From Proteobacteria bacterium UBA1673 (GTDB taxonomy: Bacteria; Pseudomonadota; Gammaproteobacteria; Comchoanobacterales; Comchoanobacteraceae): DNA of 34,940 bases. The position numbers were made by a program, and so were the translations under genes. Every line of letters begins with the position of its first letter. The stretch's first letter is position 1. Below the pieces are notes generated by a model that worked only from the letters and a program-made list of their open reading frames with translations, did not search any database and was not told the DNA's origin. The stretch lies in NCBI GenBank assembly GCA_002320385.1, contig DCKN01000073.1, positions 1 through 34,940 on the forward strand, in the 5' to 3' direction. This document shows, in pieces, positions 15,547 to 26,800 of this stretch.

Positions 15547-16524
15547 TTATTGCGTTGTTTTTTGGGTAAACTGTGCTTTGAGATGAAGCCATTCAATAAT
15601 CAATGCCTTGCACTGATTGGGTTTTGTAATGCATTGATCTGCTAATTTCATGATCGTTGGTATGTCACATGACTCTATTGACATGAGTTTTTTGTACATG
15701 AGTTGAAGGTTGCCTTTACCTTCAGTTGTCTGATGGATAATGCTTTTTTTAGATGCTATGTGTTCCCCAAATTGAAAGTTTCTTGATTTATTACTTGAGG
15801 CAGACAATACAATATCCCCAATCCCTGCGAGTGAATATGCTGTTTGTGGATGACCATTAATTTTTTGTATGATGTTATGTAGCTCCCTTGTTGCATGCGT
15901 AATCAATAATGCCTGCGCATTGACGCCCAGGTTACAAGCTTTAATACATCCCGCGATAATCGCAACAATATTTTTAAACACGCTACACCATGCAAGCCCT
16001 TTGAGGTCTGAGCTAGCAATTGTCTGAAAATGTTGATTATGTAATCTTCTTTGCCATTGTCGACGACTTTGCATAGATATTGATGCTAAAACCGCCTGAG
16101 CGGGTAAATCATCCATGACTTCATCTGCAAATGTTGGCCCGTAAAGGTAGGAAAAGGATTTTGCCTGAGGGTTGATTTTTTCATATAGTTCGTGGGGATA
16201 AAGGACATCGTGTGCTTCAACAAAGCCTTTAGCTGTGCAAAGGATATCGCCTTTGTGCTGTTGTTTCTTCAGTAAGGATAACGTATCTGCGACTGCTGTA
16301 CTTGGCGTGGCAATGATGATCGCACATTTAGGTTGAATGATTTGATCATCAATCTGATCTGTTACAATGATATTTTTTGCATTCCGAAGCTGTTGGCATA
16401 GTTTCTTTGTCGATTGTTTTTTTTTGATAATCGTAATTTTTGAGTCGGGGTCTGCTTTTGTACAGAGATATGCTAGGGCTTGTCCCCAAGCGCCTGCACC
16501 TATAATGACAGTTGATAATGACAT
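15547..16524 (-). CDS. gpsA: NAD(P)-dependent glycerol-3-phosphate dehydrogenase GpsA
   Basis: Reduces dihydroxyacetone phosphate to sn-glycerol 3-phosphate, the backbone of phospholipids. The Rossmann motif GAGAWG is at residues 9-14. Other family blocks are in order: CTAKGF, YGPTFADEV, VFKNIVAIIAG with the catalytic Lys, THATREL, and LAGIGDIVLSASSNKSRNFQFG. At 325 aa it is complete. The usual GPSFA reads GPTFA, and KGL reads KGF; both are mild changes. It lies 75 bp downstream of the ETF-QO gene on the same strand and may be cotranscribed with it, though no terminator or promoter was identified between them. Confidence 0.93.
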   Translation of the reverse strand: MSLSTVIIGAGAWGQALAYLCTKADPDSKITIIKKKQSTKKLCQQLRNAKNIIVTDQIDDQIIQPKCAIIIATPSTAVADTLSLLKKQQHKGDILCTAKGFVEAHDVLYPHELYEKINPQAKSFSYLYGPTFADEVMDDLPAQAVLASISMQSRRQWQRRLHNQHFQTIASSDLKGLAWCSVFKNIVAIIAGCIKACNLGVNAQALLITHATRELHNIIQKINGHPQTAYSLAGIGDIVLSASSNKSRNFQFGEHIASKKSIIHQTTEGKGNLQLMYKKLMSIESCDIPTIMKLADQCITKPNQCKALIIEWLHLKAQFTQKTTQ

Positions 16525-16599
16525 TGGAAATAATGCTAGATTTAGAAAATACTAACATAACTGGTTGTTCATGACAATTCTATACCTGTGACAATTAGG

Positions 16600-18225
16600 C
16601 TAGGTTTCACTGTATTTCGGACCCTCGCCGCCTTGAGGTGGGACCCATTCGATATTATCGGATGGATCTTTAATGGCACAGGTTTTGCAGTGGATACAAT
16701 TTTGCGCATTAATTTGTAATCTCTTTTCTCCGTTTACATCCACATACTCATAAACTTTTGCTGGGCAATAGTACTGCTCTGGACCACCGTAGGTATTGTA
16801 GTTGACTGGTATGATCAATTTTGGGTTTTTAACAATGAGATGGCAGGGCTGATTTTCTGTGTGATTTGTGCCTGTTAATCGAACAGAGTCTGTTTTTGAG
16901 AATGTCAGTTTCCCGTCTGGTAGTGGGTAAGTCAGTTTCTTTTGTTTTGATAAGGGTTGGGTTTGCTTATAGTCTTCATGGAGTTGCAGTGTCCATGGAC
17001 TATAGCCATATGTGACTGTTTCAAATGCTGCATTGACTAAGCCAAGTAATCTACCTCGATAAAATCCTGGTCGGATGTTTCGAGCACGCTTTAGCTCATC
17101 CACTACCAAACTTGACATCATTTTTTCCTGATAATTGATGGCCTTGATTGTCGATTGGGGATTTTTACAGATTTTTTCGTGGATACACTCAGCTGCAATT
17201 ATGCCAGACTCCATCGCATTATGAGTGCCTTTAAGTTGTGCAATATTGAGAAAGCCAGCTGCACAGCCTGTTATGATGCCTCCAGGAAAATATAATTGTG
17301 GAATCGCTTGGAATCCTCCTTCGTTTAATGCCCGTGCTGCGTAAGCAATGCATTGACCATTGTTAAGCATTGGTGCGATACTTGGATGTGTTTTGAATCG
17401 TTGTAGCTCTCCATGCGTATCTAAGGTTGGGTTTGGATAGTCGAGTCCGATGATCAATCCAACTGCTATTTTGTTTTGATAATGATATACAAATCCTCCA
17501 CCATATGTGCTGCTGTCAAGCGGCCAACCAATCGTGTGTATACATAGACCATCCTCGTAGTTACTGGCATTTGCTTGCCATACTTCTTTTAGGCCAATCG
17601 CGTAGTTTTGGGGCTGTGAGTGTTTACGAAGTTCATATTTTTTAATAATGGACTCGGTGACGGAGCCTTTGCATCCTTCTGCAAGTACAACTTGTTTGGC
17701 TAAGATTTTAACGCCCGGTTGATACTGAGTGCTATGAGATAAATCTTTATGTACGCCCATTTCACCCGTTTCGATGCCAATAACTTCTTCCTGATCGTTA
17801 AATAGACACTTTTTAGCTGCATAGCCAGGAATGATTGTTACTCCTATTTTTTCGGCATAACTTCCTAGCCATTGGCATAACTGAGATAAGCTTATTAAGT
17901 AGTTTCCATGGTTTTTTAATTGTGGTGGGATGGGTAGCGAGTAGCTTTTCGTATGGGTCAACCAGCAGAAGCGTTCTTTTTTAACTAATGTTTGTACAGG
18001 CGTTTCAAGATTTTTCCAATCTGGAATTAGTTTGTTCAGCGATCTTGGGTCTAAAACACACCCAGAGACAATGTGTGACCCAACCTGAGCACCTTTATCG
18101 AGCAAACAGATACTGAGTGACTGTTGTTTCTCTTGATTGAGTTGTGCTAATCGAATCGCGCAGGCAAGTCCAGAGGGTCCCCCGCCAACTACGATGACAT
18201 CAAACTGTAGGCTATCATCATGCAT
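16600..18225 (-). CDS. electron transfer flavoprotein:ubiquinone oxidoreductase
   Basis: Membrane-associated FAD and [4Fe-4S] protein that passes electrons from reduced ETF to the quinone pool. The N-terminal dinucleotide motif VVGGGPSGLACAIRLA contains GxGxxG at 14-19. The cluster ligands are seen near the C-terminus: C487, C510, C513 and C516 (CIHCKTCAIKDP). The end ...VPPQGGEGPKY is the conserved family C-terminus. At 541 aa it has the normal length. Its partners etfB and etfA are about 870 bp away, divergently transcribed, so the complete ETF route is in this window. The feeding dehydrogenases are not in view. The Shine-Dalgarno site is weak (CAGG). Confidence 0.95.
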   Translation of the reverse strand: MHDDSLQFDVIVVGGGPSGLACAIRLAQLNQEKQQSLSICLLDKGAQVGSHIVSGCVLDPRSLNKLIPDWKNLETPVQTLVKKERFCWLTHTKSYSLPIPPQLKNHGNYLISLSQLCQWLGSYAEKIGVTIIPGYAAKKCLFNDQEEVIGIETGEMGVHKDLSHSTQYQPGVKILAKQVVLAEGCKGSVTESIIKKYELRKHSQPQNYAIGLKEVWQANASNYEDGLCIHTIGWPLDSSTYGGGFVYHYQNKIAVGLIIGLDYPNPTLDTHGELQRFKTHPSIAPMLNNGQCIAYAARALNEGGFQAIPQLYFPGGIITGCAAGFLNIAQLKGTHNAMESGIIAAECIHEKICKNPQSTIKAINYQEKMMSSLVVDELKRARNIRPGFYRGRLLGLVNAAFETVTYGYSPWTLQLHEDYKQTQPLSKQKKLTYPLPDGKLTFSKTDSVRLTGTNHTENQPCHLIVKNPKLIIPVNYNTYGGPEQYYCPAKVYEYVDVNGEKRLQINAQNCIHCKTCAIKDPSDNIEWVPPQGGEGPKYSET

Positions 18226-18375
18226 TGAATAAACCTGTAAAAAATTAATTTTAATTTATGTTTTTGTTAAAAACAAGAAATGTATTCGATGTACGTTTTT
18301 AATTTTTTAAAATTTTTTATACCCATATATCCAAATGATGCTATAGAGATCGAGGTTTAACATATTAGGGACTAT

Positions 18376-18624
18376 TTGAATATGGAACATTCTTTAAAAA
18401 AACCTCTTTGTAGTCATGATTTGAGCCGCGTGACTTATGTTTATGCTGGCATGAATATACTACTACTCTATGGTTTTGCATTTCTTCAGATGATCATGAC
18501 TAACTTTATCATTGGGTTACCAATCATCGCTGCTGTGTTTTGTATGGCTATGAATATTTTATGTATCTTATTTTTTCAGCTAAGGTTAGCATCGGCTGTT
18601 TATTGTCATATGATGTCGTCATAG
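18376..18624 (+). CDS. small two-helix membrane protein, unknown
   Basis: Not recognised. The product is about 80 aa: a short basic/polar N-terminus (KKPLCSHDLSR) and two hydrophobic segments, about residues 24-44 and 47-70, separated by a short turn, so it is probably an inner-membrane hairpin. The first possible start is TTG 18376, with TAGGG 5 nt upstream; an ATG at 18382 is in frame. It stands alone in the AT-rich gap between the divergent ETF-QO and etfBA genes, with 150 bp of very AT-rich DNA before it. The position suggests, without proof, a link to the membrane end of the ETF route. It could also be a chance frame. Confidence 0.45.
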   Translation: MNMEHSLKKPLCSHDLSRVTYVYAGMNILLLYGFAFLQMIMTNFIIGLPIIAAVFCMAMNILCILFFQLRLASAVYCHMMSS

Positions 18625-19096
18625 TCTACATTTCTGTTATCGATGATGCTGATTGGTGGTGTGATTAATGTTCGTCGCTATTTGCTTACTTGAATGCTTT
18701 GATTAAATTGATTTAAAAATTAACGTAATGCTGTGTTATCTGGATGAGATATGGTTCTTGATAGATAGTTGCAGGTCATATTAATGCTAATAACTTGGCA
18801 AGAACATGCGCTTTGTTACCATCAACGATTTTATTTTGAGCGCTCGTTTCTGATGTCTATGTATACTCTTTTTTGACTTCGCTTACTTTATTGAAAAAAA
18901 ATCTGCAAAGATAGACATCTCAGTCTATATCCATTGCTGACTGGGAAGTGTGAGATTTTATCAATGAATGATTGGAGGCCAGTCTTTATGGATGGTTTTT
19001 CACGGTGGGGCTAAAATTTTTTTTGATTGAGTCTAAACTTTATAGTCTTGTTGTTAAAAATACTTTAGATCATAAATTTTATCTGGGAATATTTCT
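18625..19096. other. 472-bp AT-rich intergenic region upstream of etfB
   Basis: No reading frame above about 20 codons looks real. Weak structures are present: GATGTCTAT (18852-18860) with ATAGACATC (18911-18919), ATAGAC (18911-18916) with GTCTAT (18923-18928), and GACTGG (18939-18944) with CCAGTC (18979-18984). A run of eight T residues (19017-19024) follows a G-rich segment. A possible etfB promoter is TTGTTA, 16 bp, TAAATT just before 19090. The region could hold a small RNA or degraded coding sequence; nothing identifies one. Confidence 0.35.
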
Positions 19097-19852
19097 ATGA
19101 AAGTACTGGTGCCATTGAAAAGAGTGATTGACTACAATGTTGTTGTTCAAATAGACTCTAGTCAAAAAAACGTGGTCACTGATCACGTCAAAATGTCGAT
19201 TAATCCATTTGATGAGATTGCTTTAGAGGAAGCGGTTAGGTTACATGAATCTGGTGTTATTGATGAAGTTGTCGTTGTTTCTGTTGGATCGGAGCTATCT
19301 CAAGAGCAGTTACGACAAGGTCTTGCCATGGGAGCGCATCGTGCAATTTTGATTTCGTGTGATGATGCGGTAGCGAATGATCCATTGTCAGTTGCTAAAA
19401 TTTTGTCAACTCTGGTAACCCGTGATGATTATGATTTTGTATTAATGGGTAAGCAAGCCATTGATAATGATTGTAACCAAACAGGCCAAATGCTGGCGGG
19501 ACTTTTGAAATGGCCACAGGCAACTTTTGCGTCAAAAATTAGTTTTTCGACTGATGAGATTTCAGTTTCAAGGGAAGTTGATGGTGGTTTAGATAATATT
19601 AGCTGCCAACTACCGGCTGTTGTAACTGTCGATTTACGTCTCAATGATCCTCGCTATATTTCGTTGCCAAATATCATGATGGCAAAAAGTAAGCCTTTAC
19701 AGGTTGAGTCGCTTGACGATTTGAAACTAAATCTAACGCCTTGTTTAAAGCGCATTTCTCTTGAATTTCCTCAGCCTAGAACATCTGGGGAAATATTTAC
19801 TGATTTTGATTTATTTGTGAAAAAACTTGATGAGGAAGAGGTATGGCGCTAA
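19097..19852 (+). CDS. etfB: electron transfer flavoprotein beta subunit
   Basis: Beta subunit of the soluble heterodimeric ETF, which collects electrons from acyl-CoA and related dehydrogenases. At 251 aa it has the normal length. The N-terminus MKVLVPLKRVIDYNV is diagnostic, and the ETF-beta signature AVVTVDLRLNDPRYISLPNI (with MMAKSKP following) is intact. The DPLSVAKIL and GKQAIDNDCNQTGQMLAGLL AMP-binding region is also conserved. The reading frame overlaps etfA by 10 bp, so the two are translationally coupled. Confidence 0.96.
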   Translation: MKVLVPLKRVIDYNVVVQIDSSQKNVVTDHVKMSINPFDEIALEEAVRLHESGVIDEVVVVSVGSELSQEQLRQGLAMGAHRAILISCDDAVANDPLSVAKILSTLVTRDDYDFVLMGKQAIDNDCNQTGQMLAGLLKWPQATFASKISFSTDEISVSREVDGGLDNISCQLPAVVTVDLRLNDPRYISLPNIMMAKSKPLQVESLDDLKLNLTPCLKRISLEFPQPRTSGEIFTDFDLFVKKLDEEEVWR

Positions 19853-20793
19853 AAATTTTATTGGTGATAACGCATAACGGTCAATCAATTGATGACCAAG
19901 TCCATAATGCTGTGACAGCATGTTTGCAACTTGATGTAAATTATCATGCGATGGTATTAGGTCATGATTGTCAGTCAGTAATTGACGAAGCTAGAAAGAT
20001 GAAAGGATTACAAAAGCTATTTTTTCTTGAGCATGTTTCACTTGAGTTTGGATTAGCAGAGCCATCCGCAGAGTCGATATCTCAGTTTATTTCTGATTAT
20101 GATTATATTCTTTTCCCATCAAATACAACCTCAAAGAATATCTTACCGCGTCTTGCTGCACTGCAGAATATTAGTCCCATCACTGATGTTTGTGAAATCG
20201 TTGATAAAGATGATCGGATTTTTAAAAGACCTATTTATGCAGGCAATATCATTGAAACAGTTCAGTCAGAGCAAGATATTAATATTCTTTCAATTAGGTC
20301 TGCATCGTTTACTAAGACACCAATATCGTCTGAAGCCAATGTTGATATTGAGCATATTAGTCCGGATTTATCTTCGATACAGTCAAAGCATTTGGGCTGT
20401 GAGATCACAAAACTTGATCGCCCTGACTTAGTTGGTGCAAAAGTTGTTGTTTCTGGAGGAAGAGGGCTTGGTAGTGTTGAATCCTTTCAGCTAATTTATG
20501 ATTTTGCCGATTGTCTAGACGCTGCTGTTGGTGCATCTAGGGCAGCAGTTGATGCTGGTTTTGTGTCCAACGATTATCAGGTTGGACAGACAGGAAAAAT
20601 TATCGCACCAGATGTTTATTATGCTATTGGTATTTCTGGAGCTATTCAGCATATGGCTGGTATGAAAGATAGTCGCATTATCATTGCAATCAACAAAGAT
20701 GCTGATGCGCCGATTTTTAAATCTTGTGATTATGGTCTTGTTGCTGATTTATTTGATGTGGTTCCGAAATTGGTAAAACATTTGAAAAAATAA
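19843..20793 (+). CDS. etfA: electron transfer flavoprotein alpha subunit
   Basis: FAD-binding subunit of ETF. At 316 aa it is complete. The C-terminal FAD domain has VVSGGRGLGS, GASRAAVDAGFV, QVGQTGKIIAPDVYYAIGI and SGAIQHMAGMKDS in order. The N-terminal part (residues 1-190) is the more variable ETF domain. The ribosome binding site (GAGG within GAAGAGG) lies inside the end of etfB. Reduced ETF would deliver electrons to the ETF-QO encoded at 16600-18225. The stop is 33 bp from the stop of the convergent giant gene, and a terminator-like element overlaps that gap. Confidence 0.97.
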   Translation: MALKILLVITHNGQSIDDQVHNAVTACLQLDVNYHAMVLGHDCQSVIDEARKMKGLQKLFFLEHVSLEFGLAEPSAESISQFISDYDYILFPSNTTSKNILPRLAALQNISPITDVCEIVDKDDRIFKRPIYAGNIIETVQSEQDINILSIRSASFTKTPISSEANVDIEHISPDLSSIQSKHLGCEITKLDRPDLVGAKVVVSGGRGLGSVESFQLIYDFADCLDAAVGASRAAVDAGFVSNDYQVGQTGKIIAPDVYYAIGISGAIQHMAGMKDSRIIIAINKDADAPIFKSCDYGLVADLFDVVPKLVKHLKK

Positions 20794-20828
20794 ATCATGT
20801 TCGACTGTCATGACATTGTAGCATGATT
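20785..20828 (-). terminator. weak terminator-like hairpin after the giant gene
   Basis: On the minus strand AATCATG (20828-20822) pairs with CATGATT (20799-20793) around a 22-nt loop, followed by TATTTTTT (20792-20785). The stem has only two GC pairs, so stability is low. The loop contains the 10-bp palindrome TGTCATGACA (20807-20816). The U tract is the complement of the last etfA codons. Confidence 0.3.
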
Positions 20829-23800
20829 ATCGCTTGGGGTTTGATGTCAGTCTGATTTCTTTAGATTCTGTATAAATCGTTTGTCTGAGACGCTCCTCGA
20901 ATGGTTCATGCTTAAGGAGTAGCAAAAAACGCTCTCCATCACGTGTTAGGATATCCCAGGCATTTTTCATGATTTGATCGTATTTTTCGGTTAGTAATTT
21001 CTCAGCTCTGTCATTTTTGTTTCTCTTTTCCTGAAGAATGAGTGAAGCTTTTGACATATTCAGGTTTAGCAACACGCCAACTTGTAAAACATTATTGAAT
21101 GCCTCTTCTTCAAAGGATCTGGACTCGAGAGAGAGCTCATTTTCAACCTCTAGATATAGATGTCTTTGGTTTTTCAATACATCTTCAACAATTTCATCTG
21201 TGAGATTTTGTCTGGTTACCGGAGCACTGTTCACTAAATGATAGTCAAGTACACCAAGTCGCCACGTTGTAAGATTTTGGTGTAGCATACACTCAATCGG
21301 TGTGGGTAGTTCGGCTGGGATCTTGTTTAAATGTTGTTGGGATCGTAATGGTTGCATGTGTGTTCCTTTGCCAGTTCTAAGCGCAATGCCTAATAGCAAG
21401 TTTGCAACATGATTATTACCATCTGTTTCTAGGATTGTTCCTAGCATGCTGATCGCACTTTCGAGATTTGTTGGGTTGCTATGAATTAACTCTCCAGATG
21501 CATTTTTGAATGATCCAGCAAGGTATATTTGAGCAAGGAGTAATCCTGCAGAATGCTCGCCGTCGTCAAACATGGATTTAAGATTACTCTCATTATAATC
21601 AAGGCAGCCATATTGGTTTAAGTCCACTGAGATATCATTCAGTTTTTCTGTATCTGATTGCATTTGCGCTGTGTGATAAATATTGTAAATAGCTGAGTTT
21701 ACACTGAGTTGTTTCATTCCGTCGTTTTTTTCTTCGCAAACAATTAGTCTGAAAAAGAGGGTACTAAATATTATTGTTTTAATTTTGGCTTGGACAGCAG
21801 GATCTGATGTTAACTTAAGTATACTTGTGAGGATTTTTAGTGCTTCGACAATATTCGCTTTACATCCCCAACCATGGATGAGATGGGTGGCGTATTTGAT
21901 TTGACTTGCGTTATCTGTATTTCCCGATAGATCATTGATGATTGATCTCATTTGACGATAAGCTGTTAATTGAATATCTTCAGATAATGACTCAAAAAAT
22001 GGCCACATGAAAAAAGATGGACACTTTCTTCCTGTATTGCTCATGATTTCGTTTGCAAGTTCTCTCATTTTGCTGATAGTGAGGGTATAATCATATCGCT
22101 TCATTTTTGAGAGTTTCGTTCCAAAATATGATAGTTCTTTGAGCTTGCGGATGATATGTTCGTTATGGGATCCTTCCGATGTGAGGCATTGAGTCATATT
22201 TGCTGTGTGCCAAGCTGTGTTGATTCTATTGCCGATGAGATTATCTGCAGCAGGCCCTGTTCTGAGGCCTTGGTAGAATAGATGATATTTGGGCTCTTCT
22301 TTGAAAAGTCCAGTGTGGAAAGGACTGATTTCGACTCTTGTAAAAGGGTTTGTTACGCTGTCTGAATTAACCTTATATGCTTCAATCGGGTAGTCTCCGG
22401 TCGCTTCATGGGGGCGGGTTGCTAGTTTTATTTGATTTTGCTCGGGCGATAATGTGCTTCTTGCTTTAACGAGAACGTCTTTAGGGATAATATCTATCCC
22501 GCCATCATTGCCTTGGGGGAAAAACAGTATATCTTTACTGTCAATTGTTGAAGGCTCATTTTTATACGACATAGATCCCACCGCGTACTCAATGGCTCGC
22601 GTGAATTGCATGATCATTTCAGAGTGATCTTTGGGGCTTTGTTCAAATAAACTTCTATAGAATAGGCGAGCGATTTCTTCATATTCTTTGGGAATTTCAC
22701 ATGCAGTATAGCGTGTGTTATCTTCTGTTGTATCGTAAATAGTATTGATATCTTTGCAGATCATGAAAATGATCACATCAATGAAACTGTAGAGCCGATT
22801 GGCAACCGATAAGTACTTCCACTCGGTCTTTCCGGCGGCTAGATTCTGGATATTCACTAGCATGACTTCTTGAAAGTTACGATTATCAAATAGGGGCTCA
22901 AAAACAGAATCTTTGTAGAAAACTTTATAGTGGTCTGGTTTGTGATCACAGACCTGAATCATCATTTGCTCCACCTCAGTACAGGGATTATCTAATGATA
23001 ATGACATTTTTTCTTTTGGCGTTTTTTTTGCTTCTTCTAATATCCTTTTTACGACAATCATCGGTAGTGTCTTAGGAAAGTGCAAGATCATGTCGCTTGG
23101 GATAGATTTTACAAGTTCTTCTATGTAGGATGAGCAGTCTTCAGTAATCATCTGATTCTCGTCTGTCATAGTAGCGACACTGTTAGTGGAGAATATTATT
23201 TGACGCTGATTTTCTAGAGTCTGTATCTGTTCTATTTTTTCATTTTTTTCGTCAGGGTCTCCAAGCTCAATCGTCAATGGTGTTTCTTTAACGGTGAGCA
23301 ATCGATCTAGGTTTTCGGAAAAATGAACTACTAAATTTTTATCTTCGCTAAACTGCAGAGACATACTCACTTTTTGTATTGCCGCAGACCCCCGAATCAT
23401 TTTACTACGGCATAATGAAGAGAGTCGCGCGTGCATATGTTTTTTCGCGAGAAGAAGCTGCTCTGTGAAACAAACATTAAAAAACCATTTTGCAGGAGAT
23501 TGGTCTATCATGATTGTGTTTTTAATGAATGTATTGAATGCTTCTGTTGGTTCTGTTGATCGCCAATAGGTCAAGAGAGACATGCCTTTCATGTTGAAAA
23601 ATGCATCAATTTTGCTTTGTTCGCTGAAGCTTGTTTCCATCATAATCTCGATGAATCGTGTGAGCTTATCGCTGAATGTCTTTAACAGCACTTTTTCACT
23701 ATCCAGACTACTACTAAAATTATCGATGCTACTGGTTGTATTTGTTATTTTATCAAGCTCTGTCACTATTATTTTGTACAACTTTTGTATTTCTGTGATT

Positions 23801-26800
23801 TCTTCGGTCTGATCAACGATTGTTTTTTCATAGAAACCATGAAAATTAGTGAGTGTTTGGTTTGTATTGGGTAGAAGCTGTTTATGAAGATTTTTGTACA
23901 AAGTTTCCCAAACAAAGTCTATGGATGTTTGCGATTGATATACTTTTTTTCGATGTTCAATGAGTGGTAAAAGCGCTTTTGAAAGCCGGGTATGCAAATC
24001 TCTGAGTAAGTTAATTAAATTTATATCTATGTCATAGCCATCTTTGCTTTCGAACGGCTTGATTTCTATGAGCATTGCTTTGTATCGAATCTGTAGTTGC
24101 TCGATTTGAGTCATGAATGCCCAAATTTCAACTGAGGAGTGGGGGGCACTAATGATGAGGTCATGCAAGAAGCTAAAATGATGATCCATGTTTTGCTTCA
24201 TTGTAAGTAATTCCCATGCAATCGATGGATAATATTTGTTGACTTTGTTTATGAGCGATTTGCTCGGTTTATCATTAATTATGGACCTATAACTTGCTAT
24301 TATTTTCTTCAAATCGGGGCAGTGATTATACTTTTCTAATTTTGCTTTTGTTACAGGTTCGTTGCTAGATTCAAATAAGCTAGCGAGAGGAACTGGTTGG
24401 TTGCGATGTGAAACAGTGATTCTACCTGCGTATTTTTTTATTTTTTCTTGTGTTTCTCTTGTTTGACCAACTGCTTTAGAATTCAGGAAGAAAGTCATAT
24501 CGCCATGATAGTGCTTCAGCATAGACTGATATTCAGGATAATGATTATGTGTGCTTTTGACTGCCGAGAGTTTTATTTCTTTTTCTTGCCTCTCGAGACT
24601 TTCGAGTATTTCGTCGTAGGATTCAATGTTTTTAAGTTCATTAATATGAGACTGTGCATTTTCAGCTTGAATAATAAGCCTTGAGGCAAATGGGAATTTG
24701 TGGATTGCGGTGATTGAAGTATCTGATTCTGTGTATTGATTTAGAGCATTTGTAAATTTCTGGCAAATCTCTATTTCGGTATCGTTATCGTGTACCGCTT
24801 GGGTTATTGATCCAAATACCACTTGGTTGGCTGTTTGTTTAATGTCTTCTGTGGAAGGTATATCGATATGGTCTGTAGCCAGGGGAATCAGTCTTTTGAT
24901 TTCACTTTTCATAGCATTTCGAGCATGATTATAGAGGTAACAACTCGCGTGGCCACAGATCGCTATTTCTTTTTGTTGACCATTTTTTTTCATATCAGTG
25001 AACATGCTTTCTAAGTTTTCTTTGAGTTTTTCGACTGTGATCGATTTGGAATATGCACTATTGAGTGATTCTAATTCGCGTGATTTGTCATGATGCTGAC
25101 GTATTATGAGGACCGCAAAGATTTTTAGATAATCTTCAACTGGGGTAGATGAGCTATCTTTGTCAGGTCGATGTTCTGCGATGACGGGAGCTATGCAAAT
25201 CGTCTTAAGTAGATTAAATGCCTCACTTGATCTTGTCGCACTGAAGTTCCATTCTACCAGGGCGCACAGCGCCTCCCACAGAGGATTACACGAGCTTTTT
25301 CTGATCACATCTAATGCATCTACTGATGAAACTACATATTTAGTTATCGTTTCTTTCAACTCATTTAATGCATCACTGATGAAAAGTGCTTGGTTCATTT
25401 TTTTACAGTTGCTGATTGCGTGTTTTTCCAGAAGACAATCGCTAACTTGAGTTGGCTGTGTGGTTTCTAATTGTGCTAATTTAGGTGCTTCACAGTCCTG
25501 CGTCAATGAGGTTATTGCACTCGGAAGTTTCTCAAAAGTTTCCTCATACGTTTCTTTATTCTCTGATTCAATTTGTATTAAGCTATTTGTAGAGACGGCA
25601 CTTAATAGTATTTCAAAAATGTTGTTATCTCTCTTCTGACATTTTTGCGTTCTCTCTTGAATTTTTTTGTAAGCGCTTTTTTGATTACGTATGGATGTTT
25701 TGATCTCTTCAGCTTTTTGGTCAAAAGTTTTTTGAGCTTCTTTTATCTTTATATCGTATTTTTTGTTATTTAGAATATTCATTCGTATGTATGGCCTTTG
25801 GCGGCGCTCCACCGCTAACCCTGATTGAAGATTTGTATCTTGAGTGTTGATTTCTTCGATGACATCTTTTTCTAAATCATCGTTTATCTTTTTTATTGCA
25901 GCTTCGTAATTGACGCTAAGGGCAGCCTGCTCTCTTTCTTGCCTAATCATTGTTTGGTGATGTACTGTTAGGTCTTGTTCTTTGACTTTTTCGTAGTATT
26001 CATGACACTGTTTTTTTTCATTGTTCAAGATTTCAGTGAGCTTGCGTGCAAGTTTCCTTGTATGTTCACGTACTTCTATTATTCTATCTCTTGGATCGGA
26101 CGTTGTTAGTAGGCGAAGCTGTTGACTCATTCTCGGGCAGATAAACGCTTCTCCAGGAACAATTACCGGGCTATCCCCGCCAAGAAACGGGTGCCCTGGG
26201 TCTGGTTGAGTTGGGGGTATACTTTTTGCAAGGATTTGTTGTATGGTTGCTAAGTCTTCTTTGCTGGCTGATATTTCCCTAATTTTTTTGTCTGCTTCAT
26301 TTTTTTCCCAAAATGATTGAATGAGATTTATGATGGATGCGGATTTCTCTCTCAGTTCATCAGAACTTTGGTATGGCATAAGGCTAATACAAAACAGTTC
26401 AATGAACCAGTATTCTTTATGAACGACTTTATGATCACTCTGTAGTTTTATTAGCGCTGTATAAACCTTTTTTAAGACCGGATTGATCTTTTCGGAAATA
26501 TCTTGCTGGCTGTCTGCGATATAAAGCGGAGCGGATAGGTTAGGTTTGTCTCTATTTATGAGTGATTGTGGCAGCGAAATAATTAGGGATGTTAGTTGGT
26601 AGGTTTCGATGATTTGAGTACACAGCTTTTCTTTTTCTGAGTCACTTAGATCATTGAGCAGAGTTTTGGTTGCACTTTTTATATCTTCTAAGGCTTTTAA
26701 CATCATTTGAAAAATAGGCCGTACTTTGTGTGCGCAAAGATATTGGCTGATGAGGTTGGCAAGCTGCGTTGATTCGCTTGGGTCAACTAAAAGTTGGGTT

